A stretch of DNA of 43,132 bases, from NCBI GenBank assembly GCA_029062165.1, contig JAIDQQ010000050.1, forward strand, positions 1 through 43,132, given 5' to 3'. This DNA is from Ruminococcus sp. Lineage in GTDB: Bacteria; Bacillota; Clostridia; Oscillospirales; Ruminococcaceae. Under the pieces are notes generated by a model. The model saw only the letters and a program-made list of their open reading frames with translations. It had not been told where the DNA came from and ran no database searches. The position numbers were made by a program, and so were the translations under genes. Shown here in pieces: positions 27,892 to 36,704 of this stretch; the first letter of the stretch is position 1, and each line of letters opens with the position of its first letter.

Positions 27892-28860
27892 TTATTTTTT
27901 AATAAGGCTTACTGCTGACCAGCCTTCTTTTTCGTTGATTTCAGTCACTTCAAAACCGGCTGAACTTACAGCCGATATGACTTCTCCGGAACGTTCCGTA
28001 ATGATACCGGAAATTATAAGTATTCCGTTTTCCCTGATATAGCGTGCAAAATGGTCTTTCATAGCTATAAGGACATCTGCTACAATATTAGCCGTTATAA
28101 TGTCGTATTTCATTTCAATGGTATCGGCAAGTGTTTTGTCGGTGAGTATGTTGCCGAAGTAAGTCCTGTATTTTTCTGCCGGAATGTTGTTTTTTTCGGC
28201 GTTTTCCTTAGCGGTTGCTACAGCATTTTCTTCTATATCGACGGCAACAGCGTTTTCCGCACCTAACAGGATTGCTCCTATTGAAAGTATACCGCTACCA
28301 CAACCCATATCAAGTACCTGCTCACCGCCCTTAAGTGACTTTTCAAGCAGTTCAAGACACAGGCGTGTTGTATGGTGCTGACCTGTCCCGAAACTTGAAG
28401 CAGGGTCAATTTCAAGAATTTTTCTGCTCTCACAGTCGGAACACTCTTCCCATGACGGTTTTATTATGAGTTTATCGCCTATCTTTATGGGCTTGAAATA
28501 CTGTTTCCAGTTGTTAGCCCAGTCTTCCTCACGTATGCTTGAAAGTTCGGCTTCAAGTCTGCCGTAAAGACCGTCGGTATCAGTTGACTTCATTTCCGCA
28601 AGCATGGAGCGTATAGCCGTAAGCATATCCCTACCCTGATTATTGTCGGGCAAGTATACTGTAATACAGGTCTCACATTGTGAAAGTCCCATAAGGTCAT
28701 CGTCGATATAATCCCATTTTCCGTATTTGTTTTCAAGAAATTCGTTGAAATCCTCCGCATCACGTATGGCAAAACCTTTTATGCCTATATCTTCCAGTTT
28801 ATAGCATAATAAATCTATAGCCGGTGTCGCCGTATAGATATTTACTTCTGTCCATTCCAT
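27892..28860 (-). CDS. prmA: Ribosomal protein L11 methyltransferase
   Basis: The product is 322 aa. The N-terminal substrate-recognition domain opens MEWTEVNIYTATPAIDLLCY. A class I SAM-methyltransferase domain follows, with motif I LDMGCGSGILSIGA, the acidic VAVDIEENAV, and ITANIVADVL, where PrmA carries its catalytic Asn. FGTGQHHTTRLCLELLE is the PrmA hallmark. It trimethylates L11 on the ribosome. It is the last gene of the MoxR-DUF58-transglutaminase unit, 18 nt after the preceding stop. Confidence 0.95.
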   Translation of the reverse strand: MEWTEVNIYTATPAIDLLCYKLEDIGIKGFAIRDAEDFNEFLENKYGKWDYIDDDLMGLSQCETCITVYLPDNNQGRDMLTAIRSMLAEMKSTDTDGLYGRLEAELSSIREEDWANNWKQYFKPIKIGDKLIIKPSWEECSDCESRKILEIDPASSFGTGQHHTTRLCLELLEKSLKGGEQVLDMGCGSGILSIGAILLGAENAVAVDIEENAVATAKENAEKNNIPAEKYRTYFGNILTDKTLADTIEMKYDIITANIVADVLIAMKDHFARYIRENGILIISGIITERSGEVISAVSSAGFEVTEINEKEGWSAVSLIKK

Positions 28861-28878
28861 AAATAAAAAACCTCCTGA

Positions 28879-31113
28879 TTATTTTTTTATTTTCCTGTTT
28901 CGTTTCTGTTCCTGACGTGCTTCGTAAACCGCTGTATATGAGTTCATAGCCGTGTTTCTGTCCGTATCGTTCAGTATAGTCTCGCCGTATACCGCACTGT
29001 CAAAAAGCCGTGCCGTATCATGAATATCAACATTCCATTCCGCAAGCACATATCCGGCTACTTCCTGTGAAGTATATCCGGTATCAGTTCCGGACAGTCG
29101 ACTTATTCTGTGCATTACCGCCTTTACAGTTTCATTCGGCGATTTTTTACTGTATCTGTAAATGAAAATCCGGTGCGAAACTACAGGATAAAACATTACT
29201 GACATCAGTACCAGTACGGCAATGACAAGTATTATTATACCTGCTCTTGTAAGTGAATCAGATGCCGTTGTGGTCTCCTGAGTGTCTTCCGAATCACTGA
29301 CAGTAGGCTCAAATGACATCCAGCCGAAACCACGTATATATAATTCCGGAAAACCATGTGCGTCATTAGCAGTTACTATAAAATTAGTCTTCAGTATACT
29401 GTTATTATAGAGATGTGACATATTATAGCCCTCACAGTACCGTGCCGGAATACCTGACGCACGTGAAAGCAGTACCATTGCTGTAGCGTATTCATAGCAG
29501 ACACCTCGTTTTGAATTAAATAAAAAAGTTTCTGTATTATCGCCTTTTGCCTTGCGGTAGTCGAGGTCATATATATAACCATTGTCACGGAAATATGCTT
29601 CAATAGCGGTTGCCTTTTCGTAATCGGAGTTACAACCGGCTGTTATCTGCTGTGCGAGTTCGTATATTTTCTTACTGTCTCCGTAATCAAGAAGAAAATC
29701 ATTATACGAAATATATTCTTCAAGTTCACGGCTTATTATACCGGCGTATTCATTATCCGGTACTGACATTGCTTCCGTAAGCATTTCTGCATAATTTTCA
29801 ACCGACATATTATCAGTAATTTTTCTGTTCGTACTGTCAATGAAAAATACGTCCGGTGTATAGCTGTATACAAATTTTTCGTCAAGTGCAAAATACGGAC
29901 TTGTTTCACCGGCTGCATATATAGTACCGGAATAAATAAGTGCCATTTCTTCCATATAGGTTGTTGACCAGAAATCCTGTACTAACTGCGGTACGGGTGC
30001 AAACTGCGAACCACGTATATTTGAATTTATTGAAATCCAGCGTTTTTCCGGTATAGTCACCTGCTCCGGTGAATATCCGGTGAGATTATATTTTCCTGCA
30101 AATTCCGGACTTATTTCAGCCGTATGCAGAAGTGCTTTAGTCAGACTTCCTGTTTCGTCAGAGTTATAAAGTCCGTTTTTCATAGTCTGTGTATTGGTTA
30201 TGAATTTTGTACGGAAATTCTTGTCTGAATCCTCAACTGACCACGAATCATTTTTATAGTCATATGTGGAAAAAGTTGTAAGTTTAAGTCTCATAGGGTC
30301 TTGCGAACTGACGTAATATACCGGAGTGTTAGTGCTTGTACGGAACTGTTCATTGTCTGTGGTGTCCCTGAAAACTCCCAACATTGATATAAGACGGTCT
30401 GTAAACTGGTCAGCGGAAATGAGGGTGTCAAGAAAATCTCTGTTTGCTTTAACTTCCTGTTTCGGAACTATTGCCGATACCGTCGCAAATATGACAGCGT
30501 ATACTATAACTGATTTCCATATATCTTTCCTGCCGACTATTTCTATTTTATCGGTATTCCGTAGCTGTCGGGAATCTACCATTATGATTATATACGATAC
30601 CGCAAGCATAAGTATGAAATACGTCGGTATTTTTTCGTATTCCTTACCGTATATCGCAAACGGTATTATCAATATCAGAAATCCCATGAAAATTCTGTAC
30701 TGTATTCTTGTAAAGTAATATATTACCGACATCATGAACAACTGAAACAACAGGAATATTTCTATAGTATACCATTTACTGTATTCAAGTACGTCCTGTG
30801 GCGTAAGAAACCATACCCCGAAACTAAGCGGATAGGAATTTTCGCCTTTTTCCTGTACAATTCCAACAACATACATGAATATCAGAAATAGTGCTATATA
30901 ACCAATTACCCCCGTGAATTTATGTTTTTTCATGTAGTCGAAAAGCCTGAAAGAAAGTCCGGCTGTAACAAATGAAACTATACCATATATAACAGTGTGT
31001 TCGCTTTTATAGTGATACATTATTGACATCATGATAATAACGGTATATATAAGTACAGGGTCACAGACAGTTTTCAGAATAAAATCCTTGAATCTGTTAT
31101 TATTCTTCTGCAT
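28879..31113 (-). CDS. Membrane-bound transglutaminase-like protein (TgpA type)
   Basis: The product is 744 aa. Six or so membrane segments lie in the first 230 residues, then an extracytoplasmic transglutaminase-like domain with Cys in SKRGVCYEYATAMV and His/Asp region HGFPELYIRGFGWMSFEPT. Near the C-terminus one more membrane helix (AGIIILVIAVLVLMSVMF) and a cytoplasmic DUF4129-like tail end in a basic KRNRKIKK. With MoxR and DUF58 genes it makes the common bacterial MoxR/DUF58/TgpA trio, thought to act on envelope proteins. The exact substrate is unknown. It starts 4 nt after the DUF58 gene. Confidence 0.9.
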   Translation of the reverse strand: MQKNNNRFKDFILKTVCDPVLIYTVIIMMSIMYHYKSEHTVIYGIVSFVTAGLSFRLFDYMKKHKFTGVIGYIALFLIFMYVVGIVQEKGENSYPLSFGVWFLTPQDVLEYSKWYTIEIFLLFQLFMMSVIYYFTRIQYRIFMGFLILIIPFAIYGKEYEKIPTYFILMLAVSYIIIMVDSRQLRNTDKIEIVGRKDIWKSVIVYAVIFATVSAIVPKQEVKANRDFLDTLISADQFTDRLISMLGVFRDTTDNEQFRTSTNTPVYYVSSQDPMRLKLTTFSTYDYKNDSWSVEDSDKNFRTKFITNTQTMKNGLYNSDETGSLTKALLHTAEISPEFAGKYNLTGYSPEQVTIPEKRWISINSNIRGSQFAPVPQLVQDFWSTTYMEEMALIYSGTIYAAGETSPYFALDEKFVYSYTPDVFFIDSTNRKITDNMSVENYAEMLTEAMSVPDNEYAGIISRELEEYISYNDFLLDYGDSKKIYELAQQITAGCNSDYEKATAIEAYFRDNGYIYDLDYRKAKGDNTETFLFNSKRGVCYEYATAMVLLSRASGIPARYCEGYNMSHLYNNSILKTNFIVTANDAHGFPELYIRGFGWMSFEPTVSDSEDTQETTTASDSLTRAGIIILVIAVLVLMSVMFYPVVSHRIFIYRYSKKSPNETVKAVMHRISRLSGTDTGYTSQEVAGYVLAEWNVDIHDTARLFDSAVYGETILNDTDRNTAMNSYTAVYEARQEQKRNRKIKK

Positions 31114-31117
31114 AATT

Positions 31118-32296
31118 TCACACCATTATAAAATTATTGTTTTCGTCGAGATACCACAGCGGAATGTCAGACGGAGCAGGCATTTCCGGTGATATACCGA
31201 TAATACTTGTATTTTCAGTATTTTCTATTCTGTCCGTTATTGCCGTGAAGTTTCCGCCGGTGTCTGTAGTAGAGACGATACACGCACACGCCGAAGAACT
31301 TTCCGGCAGAATTTCTATACGCCTGTCCGGAATTACCTTTACAGAAAGTACTTTAAGTAACAACTGTACAGGATAATCCGGATTATCAACGCTTTCCGTA
31401 ATTATTTCACCTTTGGGACTGTAGTAGGTGAATCCGCAGGCTATACCCTGTTTTAACATAAGCGTTAAAAGTCCGAAAACTGAAACAAGTAATTTTTCCT
31501 CAATGATTACGGAATCTTCTGCCTTTACGGAACTGTTTCTGTATAAGTCAAGGAGAATTTCCGGCTGTACGGAAGATGTCGCTTCTTCAAGACGTACCAT
31601 TAATTTACCTCTTTTTGTGGAGAGTTTCCAGTTTACACGCTTGAGAGGGTCTCCGGCGACGTATTCACGGTGTTCGTAGCCTACTGTGGTATTCGTAGAA
31701 AACATCATTGAAGTATCATTTTCTTCATCGTCGTCACTTGTCATAACAACGTCCGATATTAACCTGAAAAGCTGTGAAGATGCTTTTATTTCCGGTATTT
31801 CCGGAATAACTCCCACATTCTGCGGAGCAGGTAGCGGAATTTTTGATTTCAGTCTGATAAAACCGAGGAATCCGCATGAATATACCGTATCTATTGAAAT
31901 TTCACCGTTTCCGCCGGTCACTGCGTCTACCGTGAAAGTAAAGTCTTTCCGACGTTCGTTCAGCATTGAAAGACGATATGTTTTAATATCCTGTCCGAAA
32001 ACTTCCGAAACATATGGTTTTATATCAACCAGTGCGAACGGCAGACTGGTATTTTTTTCCACAGTAACAGTAACTTTCAGTTTACTGCCTTTTTTTACAT
32101 AGCCGTCACAATCGAAAGAGACTTTTATTTTGTTTCTACTGTATACCACGAATACAAACGAAAAAACCGGTGCGGAAATCATGAATGATACCAGAATAAC
32201 ACCCATTTCGCCGTCTATGTAGAATGTGAATATATATAATATAAATGCTATTGCCAATACGCTTATAAGATGTTTTATTATATTCATAAGCATCAC
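31118..32296 (-). CDS. DUF58 domain protein
   Basis: The product is 392 aa. Two N-terminal membrane helices (about 5-50) precede a beta-sandwich part. The DUF58 core has the signature REYVAGDPLKRVNWKLSTKR near residue 210, then a vWA-like C-terminal region. It follows the MoxR ATPase gene with no gap and precedes the transglutaminase gene. DUF58 proteins are usual partners of MoxR ATPases and may be their clients. The function beyond that is not established. Confidence 0.9.
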   Translation of the reverse strand: MMLMNIIKHLISVLAIAFILYIFTFYIDGEMGVILVSFMISAPVFSFVFVVYSRNKIKVSFDCDGYVKKGSKLKVTVTVEKNTSLPFALVDIKPYVSEVFGQDIKTYRLSMLNERRKDFTFTVDAVTGGNGEISIDTVYSCGFLGFIRLKSKIPLPAPQNVGVIPEIPEIKASSQLFRLISDVVMTSDDDEENDTSMMFSTNTTVGYEHREYVAGDPLKRVNWKLSTKRGKLMVRLEEATSSVQPEILLDLYRNSSVKAEDSVIIEEKLLVSVFGLLTLMLKQGIACGFTYYSPKGEIITESVDNPDYPVQLLLKVLSVKVIPDRRIEILPESSSACACIVSTTDTGGNFTAITDRIENTENTSIIGISPEMPAPSDIPLWYLDENNNFIMV

Positions 32297-33229
32297 CTAC
32301 ATGGACGGAACTTCACATTTTTTAAGCAGGTTTTTAACGTATTCCTCGCTTGTGCCGAACTCTGTTTTTCCCTGTGGCGATAATATTATTCTGTGTGCCA
32401 GTACCGAAACAGCAGTATTTTTGACATCGTCGGGAGTTACATAGTTACGTTCATAGACATAAGCAAACGCCTTTGAGGCTTTATAAAGTGCTATACTTCC
32501 ACGTGGACTTATTCCGAGTGTAGTATTTCTGTCGTTACGTGTAGCCGAAACTATTTTAACAATATAATTCCTTACCTGCTCCGTTACACGTACTTTTTTA
32601 ACTTCATTCTGTAGTCTGATAATGTCATCAAGGGTCATTACGGGGTGTTCAATATTCATGATAGGATTGTGCATTTCAGTACGTTCAAGTATTCTGACTT
32701 CTTCTTCTTCCGACGGATAACCCATTGAAAGTTTCATGAAAAACCTGTCCATCTGAGCTTCCGGCAGGTGAAAAGTACCGTAAGTTTCAACAGGATTCTG
32801 TGTAGCCATTACAAGAAACGGTTTCGGGAGCTGGTGTGTTGTACCGTCAAGACTAATCTGATGTTCTTCCATAGCTTCAAGCAATGCAGACTGTACTTTA
32901 GGTGACGCACGGTTTATTTCGTCGGCGAGCAGGAAGTTACACATGACCGCACCTTCACGATAGATAAAATTTCCGGTATTCTGGTCTAACATGGTAAAGC
33001 CGGAAATATCAGAGGGCATAACATCGGGTGTAAGCTGAATACGGTTGAATTTTCCGCCTATAGAACGTGAAAGAGCCGTAATAAGTTGAGTTTTCCCTAC
33101 ACCCGGGACATCTTCAAGTAAAACGTGTCCCTCACACAGCATAGCGGAAACAAGCCGGATTACAGTATCATTCTTGCCGACTATTACCTTTCCTATAGAG
33201 GAAATCAGAATTTCAATATTTCTGTTCAT
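32297..33229 (-). CDS. MoxR-family AAA+ ATPase
   Basis: The product is 310 aa. Walker A is EDVPGVGKTQ (about 38-47), Walker B FLLADEINRASPKVQSALLE, and sensor 1 MATQNPVETYG is diagnostic for MoxR. The C-terminal lid has the SPRGSIALYKASKAFA motif. MoxR ATPases act as chaperones for vWA/DUF58 proteins. It is the first gene of a four-gene operon with its own promoter. Confidence 0.93.
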   Translation of the reverse strand: MNRNIEILISSIGKVIVGKNDTVIRLVSAMLCEGHVLLEDVPGVGKTQLITALSRSIGGKFNRIQLTPDVMPSDISGFTMLDQNTGNFIYREGAVMCNFLLADEINRASPKVQSALLEAMEEHQISLDGTTHQLPKPFLVMATQNPVETYGTFHLPEAQMDRFFMKLSMGYPSEEEEVRILERTEMHNPIMNIEHPVMTLDDIIRLQNEVKKVRVTEQVRNYIVKIVSATRNDRNTTLGISPRGSIALYKASKAFAYVYERNYVTPDDVKNTAVSVLAHRIILSPQGKTEFGTSEEYVKNLLKKCEVPSM

Positions 33230-33246
33230 AAAAGTACCTCTTGATA

Positions 33247-33275
33247 ATTATAACATATTTTTTTCCATACTGCAA
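33247..33275 (-). promoter_or_regulatory. Promoter of the moxR operon
   Basis: TTGCAG (33275-33270) and TATAAT (33252-33247) are 17 nt apart on the - strand, 18 nt before the start codon. Confidence 0.7.
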
Positions 33276-33292
33276 GAGCAGGATATATAAAA

Positions 33293-33326
33293 AGTATTCC
33301 GGTTTTTTGAAAAAATCCGGAATACT
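33293..33326 (-). terminator. Terminator after tsf
   Basis: AGTATTCCGG and CCGGAATACT pair perfectly over 10 bp (33326-33317/33302-33293), followed on the - strand by TTTT. Confidence 0.85.
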
Positions 33327-33356
33327 CTGTAAAATTTCTGATTGATAGATAAGTGA

Positions 33357-34274
33357 TTACTTAATCATCTTAGCAACTTCGTCAGCGAGATTGTCTTCTT
33401 TCTTCTCGACACCCTCACCACGTTCATAACGTACTACTTCAACTACCTTGACAGTACCGCCGAGTTTCTTAGCTTCTGCGTCAACATAGCCCTGTACGGA
33501 AAGTTTGTCGTCCTTGACGAAAGCCTGTTCAAGAAGACAGTTTTCGCTGTAGTACTTGCCGACTTTACCCTCTGCAATCTTGACTTTAACCTGTTCAGGC
33601 TTGCTTGACATCTTCGGGTCTTCAGCCATCTGAGCAAGAATGATTTCCTTTTCCTTTTCGAGTACTTCTGCCGGAACATCTTCACGACAGAGGTACGGAG
33701 CGTTAAGGGCTGCGGACTGCATAGCAACGTCCTTACCGATAGTTGCAACTTGTTCAGCGGAAAGGTCAGTGTCGAGTTTTACCATAACGCCTATGCTACC
33801 ACCGTTATGAATATATGATGCTAAAACACCTTCCATTCTTACGAAACGACGGATAACAATGTTTTCCCTTATCTTCATGCCAGCGAGTTCAGTGAGAGCC
33901 TCGCCTACTGTACCAGTACCACCGCTGATAGTTTCAGCTTTGAGAGCCTCAACGTCAGCCGGATTCTTTTCAATGATTGTCTTTGCAACAGCAGATACGA
34001 AATTTTTAATATCGTCTGTATTTGCAGCGAAATCTGTTTCAGTGTTTACTTCGAGAAGAACACCTACATTACCGTCAACGACTGCTGAAACGATACCTTC
34101 AGCAGCAGCCCTGTCGGCTTTCTTAGCCTGTGTAGCAAGACCTTTTTCCCTAAGGAATTCAATAGCCTTGTCCATATCGCCCTCATTGGCTTCGAGAGCC
34201 TTTTTACAGTCCATCATGCCTACGCCTGTGGATTTCATAAGTGCCTTTATATCAGCAACGGAAACTTTTCCCAT
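33357..34274 (-). CDS. tsf: Elongation factor Ts
   Basis: The product is 305 aa from ATG 34274, which follows GGAGG at 8 nt; an in-frame TTG 15 nt upstream overlaps that site and is rejected. The N-terminal UBA-like part and the TDFVAN-type motif (here TDFAANTDDIKNFV) are standard. The N-terminal STGVGMMDCKKALEANEGDM is the EF-Ts signature. EF-Ts recycles EF-Tu from GDP to GTP form. It lies downstream of rpsB with a hairpin in between, as in most bacteria. Confidence 0.97.
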   Translation of the reverse strand: MGKVSVADIKALMKSTGVGMMDCKKALEANEGDMDKAIEFLREKGLATQAKKADRAAAEGIVSAVVDGNVGVLLEVNTETDFAANTDDIKNFVSAVAKTIIEKNPADVEALKAETISGGTGTVGEALTELAGMKIRENIVIRRFVRMEGVLASYIHNGGSIGVMVKLDTDLSAEQVATIGKDVAMQSAALNAPYLCREDVPAEVLEKEKEIILAQMAEDPKMSSKPEQVKVKIAEGKVGKYYSENCLLEQAFVKDDKLSVQGYVDAEAKKLGGTVKVVEVVRYERGEGVEKKEDNLADEVAKMIK

Positions 34275-34300
34275 TTTAATTACCTCCAAAATATTTATTA

Positions 34301-34332
34301 AAAACCCGAACCATTAAAACAATTCGGGTTTT
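34301..34332 (-). terminator. Attenuator-like terminator between rpsB and tsf
   Basis: AAAACCCGAA and TTCGGGTTTT form a perfect 10-bp stem with a 12-nt loop, ending in T on the - strand. Placed inside the rpsB-tsf operon, it probably lets only part of the transcripts reach tsf. Confidence 0.8.
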
Positions 34333-34344
34333 GATTTTTCTGAA

Positions 34345-35088
34345 TTATTCAGTAGCTTCAACAGTTTCTGCCGTAGCTTCCTGTACTTCTTCAACTGTAT
34401 TATCGTCGCCCTGTCTGCCCTCTATGATAGCGTTAGCGATAGTACCGGCGATAAGTTTTACTGCTCTTATAGCGTCGTCGTTACCAGGAATTACATAATC
34501 AACTTCGTCAGGGTCGCAGTTGGTGTCAACGATAGCGACAATCGGAATGTTGAGTTTCTTAGCTTCGGCAACAGCAATTTTTTCTTTACGTGGGTCAACG
34601 ATAAAGAGAGCTGCCGGAATCTTCTTCATGTTCTTGATACCGCCGAGGAATTTTTCAAGCTTTTCGATTTCAAGATTGAGTTTAACGACTTCTTTCTTCG
34701 GGAGAAGTGCAAAAGTGCCGTCTTCTTCCATAGTGTGAAGCTGTTCAAGTCTTCTGATTCTTGTCTGGATTGTCTTGAAGTTTGTAAGCATACCGCCGAG
34801 CCATCTTGCGTTTACGTAGTGTGCGCCTGCTCTTGTAGCCTCTTCCTTTACGGAATCGCCAGCCTGTTTCTTTGTACCTACGAAAAGAACTTCACCGCCG
34901 TCAGCAGCGATGTCACGGACGAACATATAAGCCTCTTCGAGTTTCTTTACAGTTTTCTGAAGGTCAATAATGTATATGCCGTTTCTTTCGGTGAAAATGT
35001 ACTGAGCCATTTTCGGATTCCATCTTCTTGTCTGGTGTCCGAAGTGTACACCAGCTTCAAGAAGCTGTTTCATTGATACTACTCCCAT
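34345..35088 (-). CDS. rpsB: Ribosomal protein S2
   Basis: The product is 247 aa. [20 protein letters not shown] and [17 protein letters not shown] are universal S2 motifs, and the second signature lies in [20 protein letters not shown]. The C-terminal tail is acidic ([20 protein letters not shown]). AGGAGG (35103-35098) precedes ATG 35088. It is the first gene of the rpsB-tsf unit, after a structured leader. Confidence 0.97.
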   Translation of the reverse strand: MGVVSMKQLLEAGVHFGHQTRRWNPKMAQYIFTERNGIYIIDLQKTVKKLEEAYMFVRDIAADGGEVLFVGTKKQAGDSVKEEATRAGAHYVNARWLGGMLTNFKTIQTRIRRLEQLHTMEEDGTFALLPKKEVVKLNLEIEKLEKFLGGIKNMKKIPAALFIVDPRKEKIAVAEAKKLNIPIVAIVDTNCDPDEVDYVIPGNDDAIRAVKLIAGTIANAIIEGRQGDDNTVEEVQEATAETVEATE

Positions 35089-35195
35089 TGTGTAGTTCCT
35101 CCTGATTGGTTAAAATTAATCCTCCACCGTGCCTGAATCACGAACAACGTCTATACAGACGCACCAGCCCGCAAAAGCGACGGTGTGCGAATTGC
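35089..35195 (-). ncRNA. Structured 5' leader of rpsB (candidate S2 autoregulatory RNA)
   Basis: About 107 nt between the promoter and rpsB. CACCGT near its 5' end pairs with ACGGTG just before the ribosome-binding region, closing a multibranch structure that contains a CGTCT/AGACG hairpin with a GTAT loop and a GCGGGC-rich arm. Leaders of ribosomal-protein operons often bind the encoded protein to repress translation. The structure is read from sequence; the regulation is inferred. Confidence 0.55.
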
Positions 35196-35201
35196 TTTAA
35201 C

Positions 35202-35230
35202 ATTATAGCATTTTATCCATAAAAAGTCAA
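35202..35230 (-). promoter_or_regulatory. Promoter of rpsB
   Basis: TTGACT (35230-35225) and TATAAT (35207-35202) with a 17-nt spacer on the - strand; TGC before the -10 is close to an extended -10. Confidence 0.8.
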
Positions 35231-35251
35231 GCCTTTTGTGTTTGTAGAATT

Positions 35252-35536
35252 TCACGAAGTTTCAGCGCTTTTATTGATAATTTTTGTAACATCTGACATT
35301 GCGACGTGTTTTATAAGTACAACGTCATTGCCGACGACTTTTATTTCACTGCATGGTATAACGACATCATCTTCCCTGCCGAAAATACCGAAAAAACGTT
35401 CTCTGCCGTAAATCACGAAAGACTGTACAGCAGATTTTTCAACATTCATTTCCACGTCGTCAATGTAGCCGAGACGTTCTCCTGTGAGAATGTCAATGAC
35501 TTCTTTTTTACGTAAGTCTTCAAGTCTGCAAATCAT
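35252..35536 (-). CDS. YlmC/YmxH-family PRC-barrel protein
   Basis: The product is 94 aa. The start MICRLEDLRKKEVIDILTGE and the central GYIDDVEMNVE match the YlmC/YmxH sporulation-associated family, a PRC-barrel-like fold. Members are widespread in spore-forming Firmicutes, with no known reaction. It lies alone between rpsB and a micro-protein gene on the same strand. Confidence 0.85.
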   Translation of the reverse strand: MICRLEDLRKKEVIDILTGERLGYIDDVEMNVEKSAVQSFVIYGRERFFGIFGREDDVVIPCSEIKVVGNDVVLIKHVAMSDVTKIINKSAETS

Positions 35537-35590
35537 AAAAAAACCTCCGCTTATGTACTATACAGAAGTATATGCGGAGGAAAAGTTTTA

Positions 35591-35731
35591 TTATTTCTTT
35601 TTTTTCTTTGACAGAATCGTTGTCACAATGGCAAGCACTACAGCAATAACGCCTACTATTATAAGTGCTGTTACTGGGAAATTATCGCCGGTAAGCGGTG
35701 CGTTTTCCGCAAGCATCATAAATCCGTACAT
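35591..35731 (-). CDS. 46-aa membrane micro-protein resembling a bare sorting signal
   Basis: GGAGAG precedes ATG 35731 by 7 nt. The protein has a short N-terminus, then APLTGDNFP, a hydrophobic helix (VTALIIVGVIAVVLAIVTTI) and a KKKKK end. This is the layout of an LPXTG-type cell-wall sorting signal (motif, helix, positive tail) with almost nothing in front. The motif APLTG departs from LPXTG, so sorting is doubtful; it may simply be a one-pass membrane peptide. It is encoded between ylmC and a Cys-rich protein gene. Confidence 0.6.
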   Translation of the reverse strand: MYGFMMLAENAPLTGDNFPVTALIIVGVIAVVLAIVTTILSKKKKK

Positions 35732-35842
35732 TTTGCATCTCTCCTATCCTGAATTTGTATAGATTAATTTTACCATATGTATACGGATTTGTCAATAGAT
35801 TTCCGTTATAATTTACGCAATCTGACTGTCATGCTTATGTCA

Positions 35843-36121
35843 TTAATTTTCCGTAACTTTTTCCTCACGGTCACCGGCGGATTCGATATATAATTCCTCG
35901 TCTGCCATACTGCCCACGAAGTTCAGTTGTTTGACAGGTATACGTTTCAGCGGAGAATAGGAAAATTTTCCGCATGAATCATCCGGCGATACAATACCTT
36001 TTTTATCGCAGAGTATATTGTTACTGTCTTTGGTACGTTTACCGTACTGGCAGTAATCGCATCTAGGATTAATATTACTGTCAAAATACTTTGTTTTCCC
36101 GAAAGAAGAAAATAAGCCCAT
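35843..36121 (-). CDS. Small Cys-rich (zinc-ribbon-like) protein
   Basis: The product is 92 aa. Four cysteines in CDYC, then ILCDKKG and DSCGKF, are spaced like a small metal-binding knuckle. A C-terminal acidic tail ends EEKVTEN. AGGTGA before ATG 36121 supports the start, and a promoter (-35 TAGACA, -10 TATAAT) lies 33 nt upstream. Similar short proteins with this layout occur in Clostridia; no function is known to me. Confidence 0.7.
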   Translation of the reverse strand: MGLFSSFGKTKYFDSNINPRCDYCQYGKRTKDSNNILCDKKGIVSPDDSCGKFSYSPLKRIPVKQLNFVGSMADEELYIESAGDREEKVTEN

Positions 36122-36153
36122 AAAATCACCTCAAAAAGTTATATTCTTTGTTT

Positions 36154-36182
36154 ATTATAACATAAAAAAACAAATTTGTCTA
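36154..36182 (-). promoter_or_regulatory. Promoter of the Cys-rich protein gene
   Basis: TAGACA (36182-36177) and TATAAT (36159-36154) with a 17-nt spacer on the - strand. Confidence 0.65.
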
Positions 36183-36248
36183 TAGTTTTTACGGAAATTA
36201 TTGTTTTAGCGTACTAACACATCGCAGACGGAGCAGGTATTAAAACTG

Positions 36249-36277
36249 TTGACAATACATGAATACTGTGATATAAT
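36249..36277 (+). promoter_or_regulatory. Promoter of the TM1266-like/hydG operon
   Basis: TTGACA (36249-36254) and TATAAT (36272-36277) with a 17-nt spacer, a perfect consensus. It sits about 160 nt before the first gene, leaving a long leader. Confidence 0.85.
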
Positions 36278-36283
36278 ATAGGA

Positions 36284-36440
36284 AGTCGGGTATCGGGATT
36301 TATTCCGTTACCGGAATGAAAAAAACAGATATTTACGGTCAGTCGGGATTAAGTCCGGATTGTACCGGTAATATTTTCATGGAAATTTTATGTCCGTCTG
36401 TTTTTTTCAGGCGGATATTTTATTATGAAAGGTATTTGTT
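36284..36440 (+). ncRNA. hydG operon leader with two near-identical hairpins (candidate regulatory RNA)
   Basis: CGGGATTTATTCCG (36294-36307) and CGGGATTAAGTCCG (36344-36357) lie exactly 50 nt apart. Each forms a short CGG/CCG stem with an 8-nt loop starting GATT, inside an outer stem (GGTA/TACC for the first, CGGT/ACCG for the second). Downstream, TCCGTCTG/CAGGCGGA (near 36391-36413) forms a hairpin with a T7 loop and a weak T-rich tail, which could be a terminator or block the ribosome site. The whole looks like a tandem sensor plus expression platform. It matches no riboswitch class I recognise. Confidence 0.5.
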
Positions 36441-36443
36441 TCA

Positions 36444-36689
36444 ATGGATAAAAGAATCGCTGTAACTGCTATTATCATTGATGACCCGTCAGCCGTACAG
36501 GAAGTAAACGACGTACTACACGGATACAGTAATATAATTATAGGCAGAATGGGTATACCATATCGTGAACGTGGTATATCTGTAATTTCCGTTACTCTCG
36601 ACGCTATACCCGACGTTATAAGCAGTCTGACAGGCAGGCTCGGACAGATTAAAGGCGTGTCCGCAAAGGCTGTAATCTCAAAAAAGTAA
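36444..36689 (+). CDS. TM1266-family iron-only hydrogenase system regulator
   Basis: The product is 81 aa with an ACT-like beta-alpha-beta pattern. DKRIAVTAIIIDDPSA, the central IIIGRMGIPYRERGISVISV and RLGQIKGVSAKAV match the family that accompanies HydG/HydE in [FeFe]-hydrogenase maturation operons. The gene lies 15 nt before hydG. Its role in hydrogenase control is inferred from this constant link. Confidence 0.85.
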   Translation: MDKRIAVTAIIIDDPSAVQEVNDVLHGYSNIIIGRMGIPYRERGISVISVTLDAIPDVISSLTGRLGQIKGVSAKAVISKK

Positions 36690-36704
36690 ACGGAGGAATT
36701 TATA

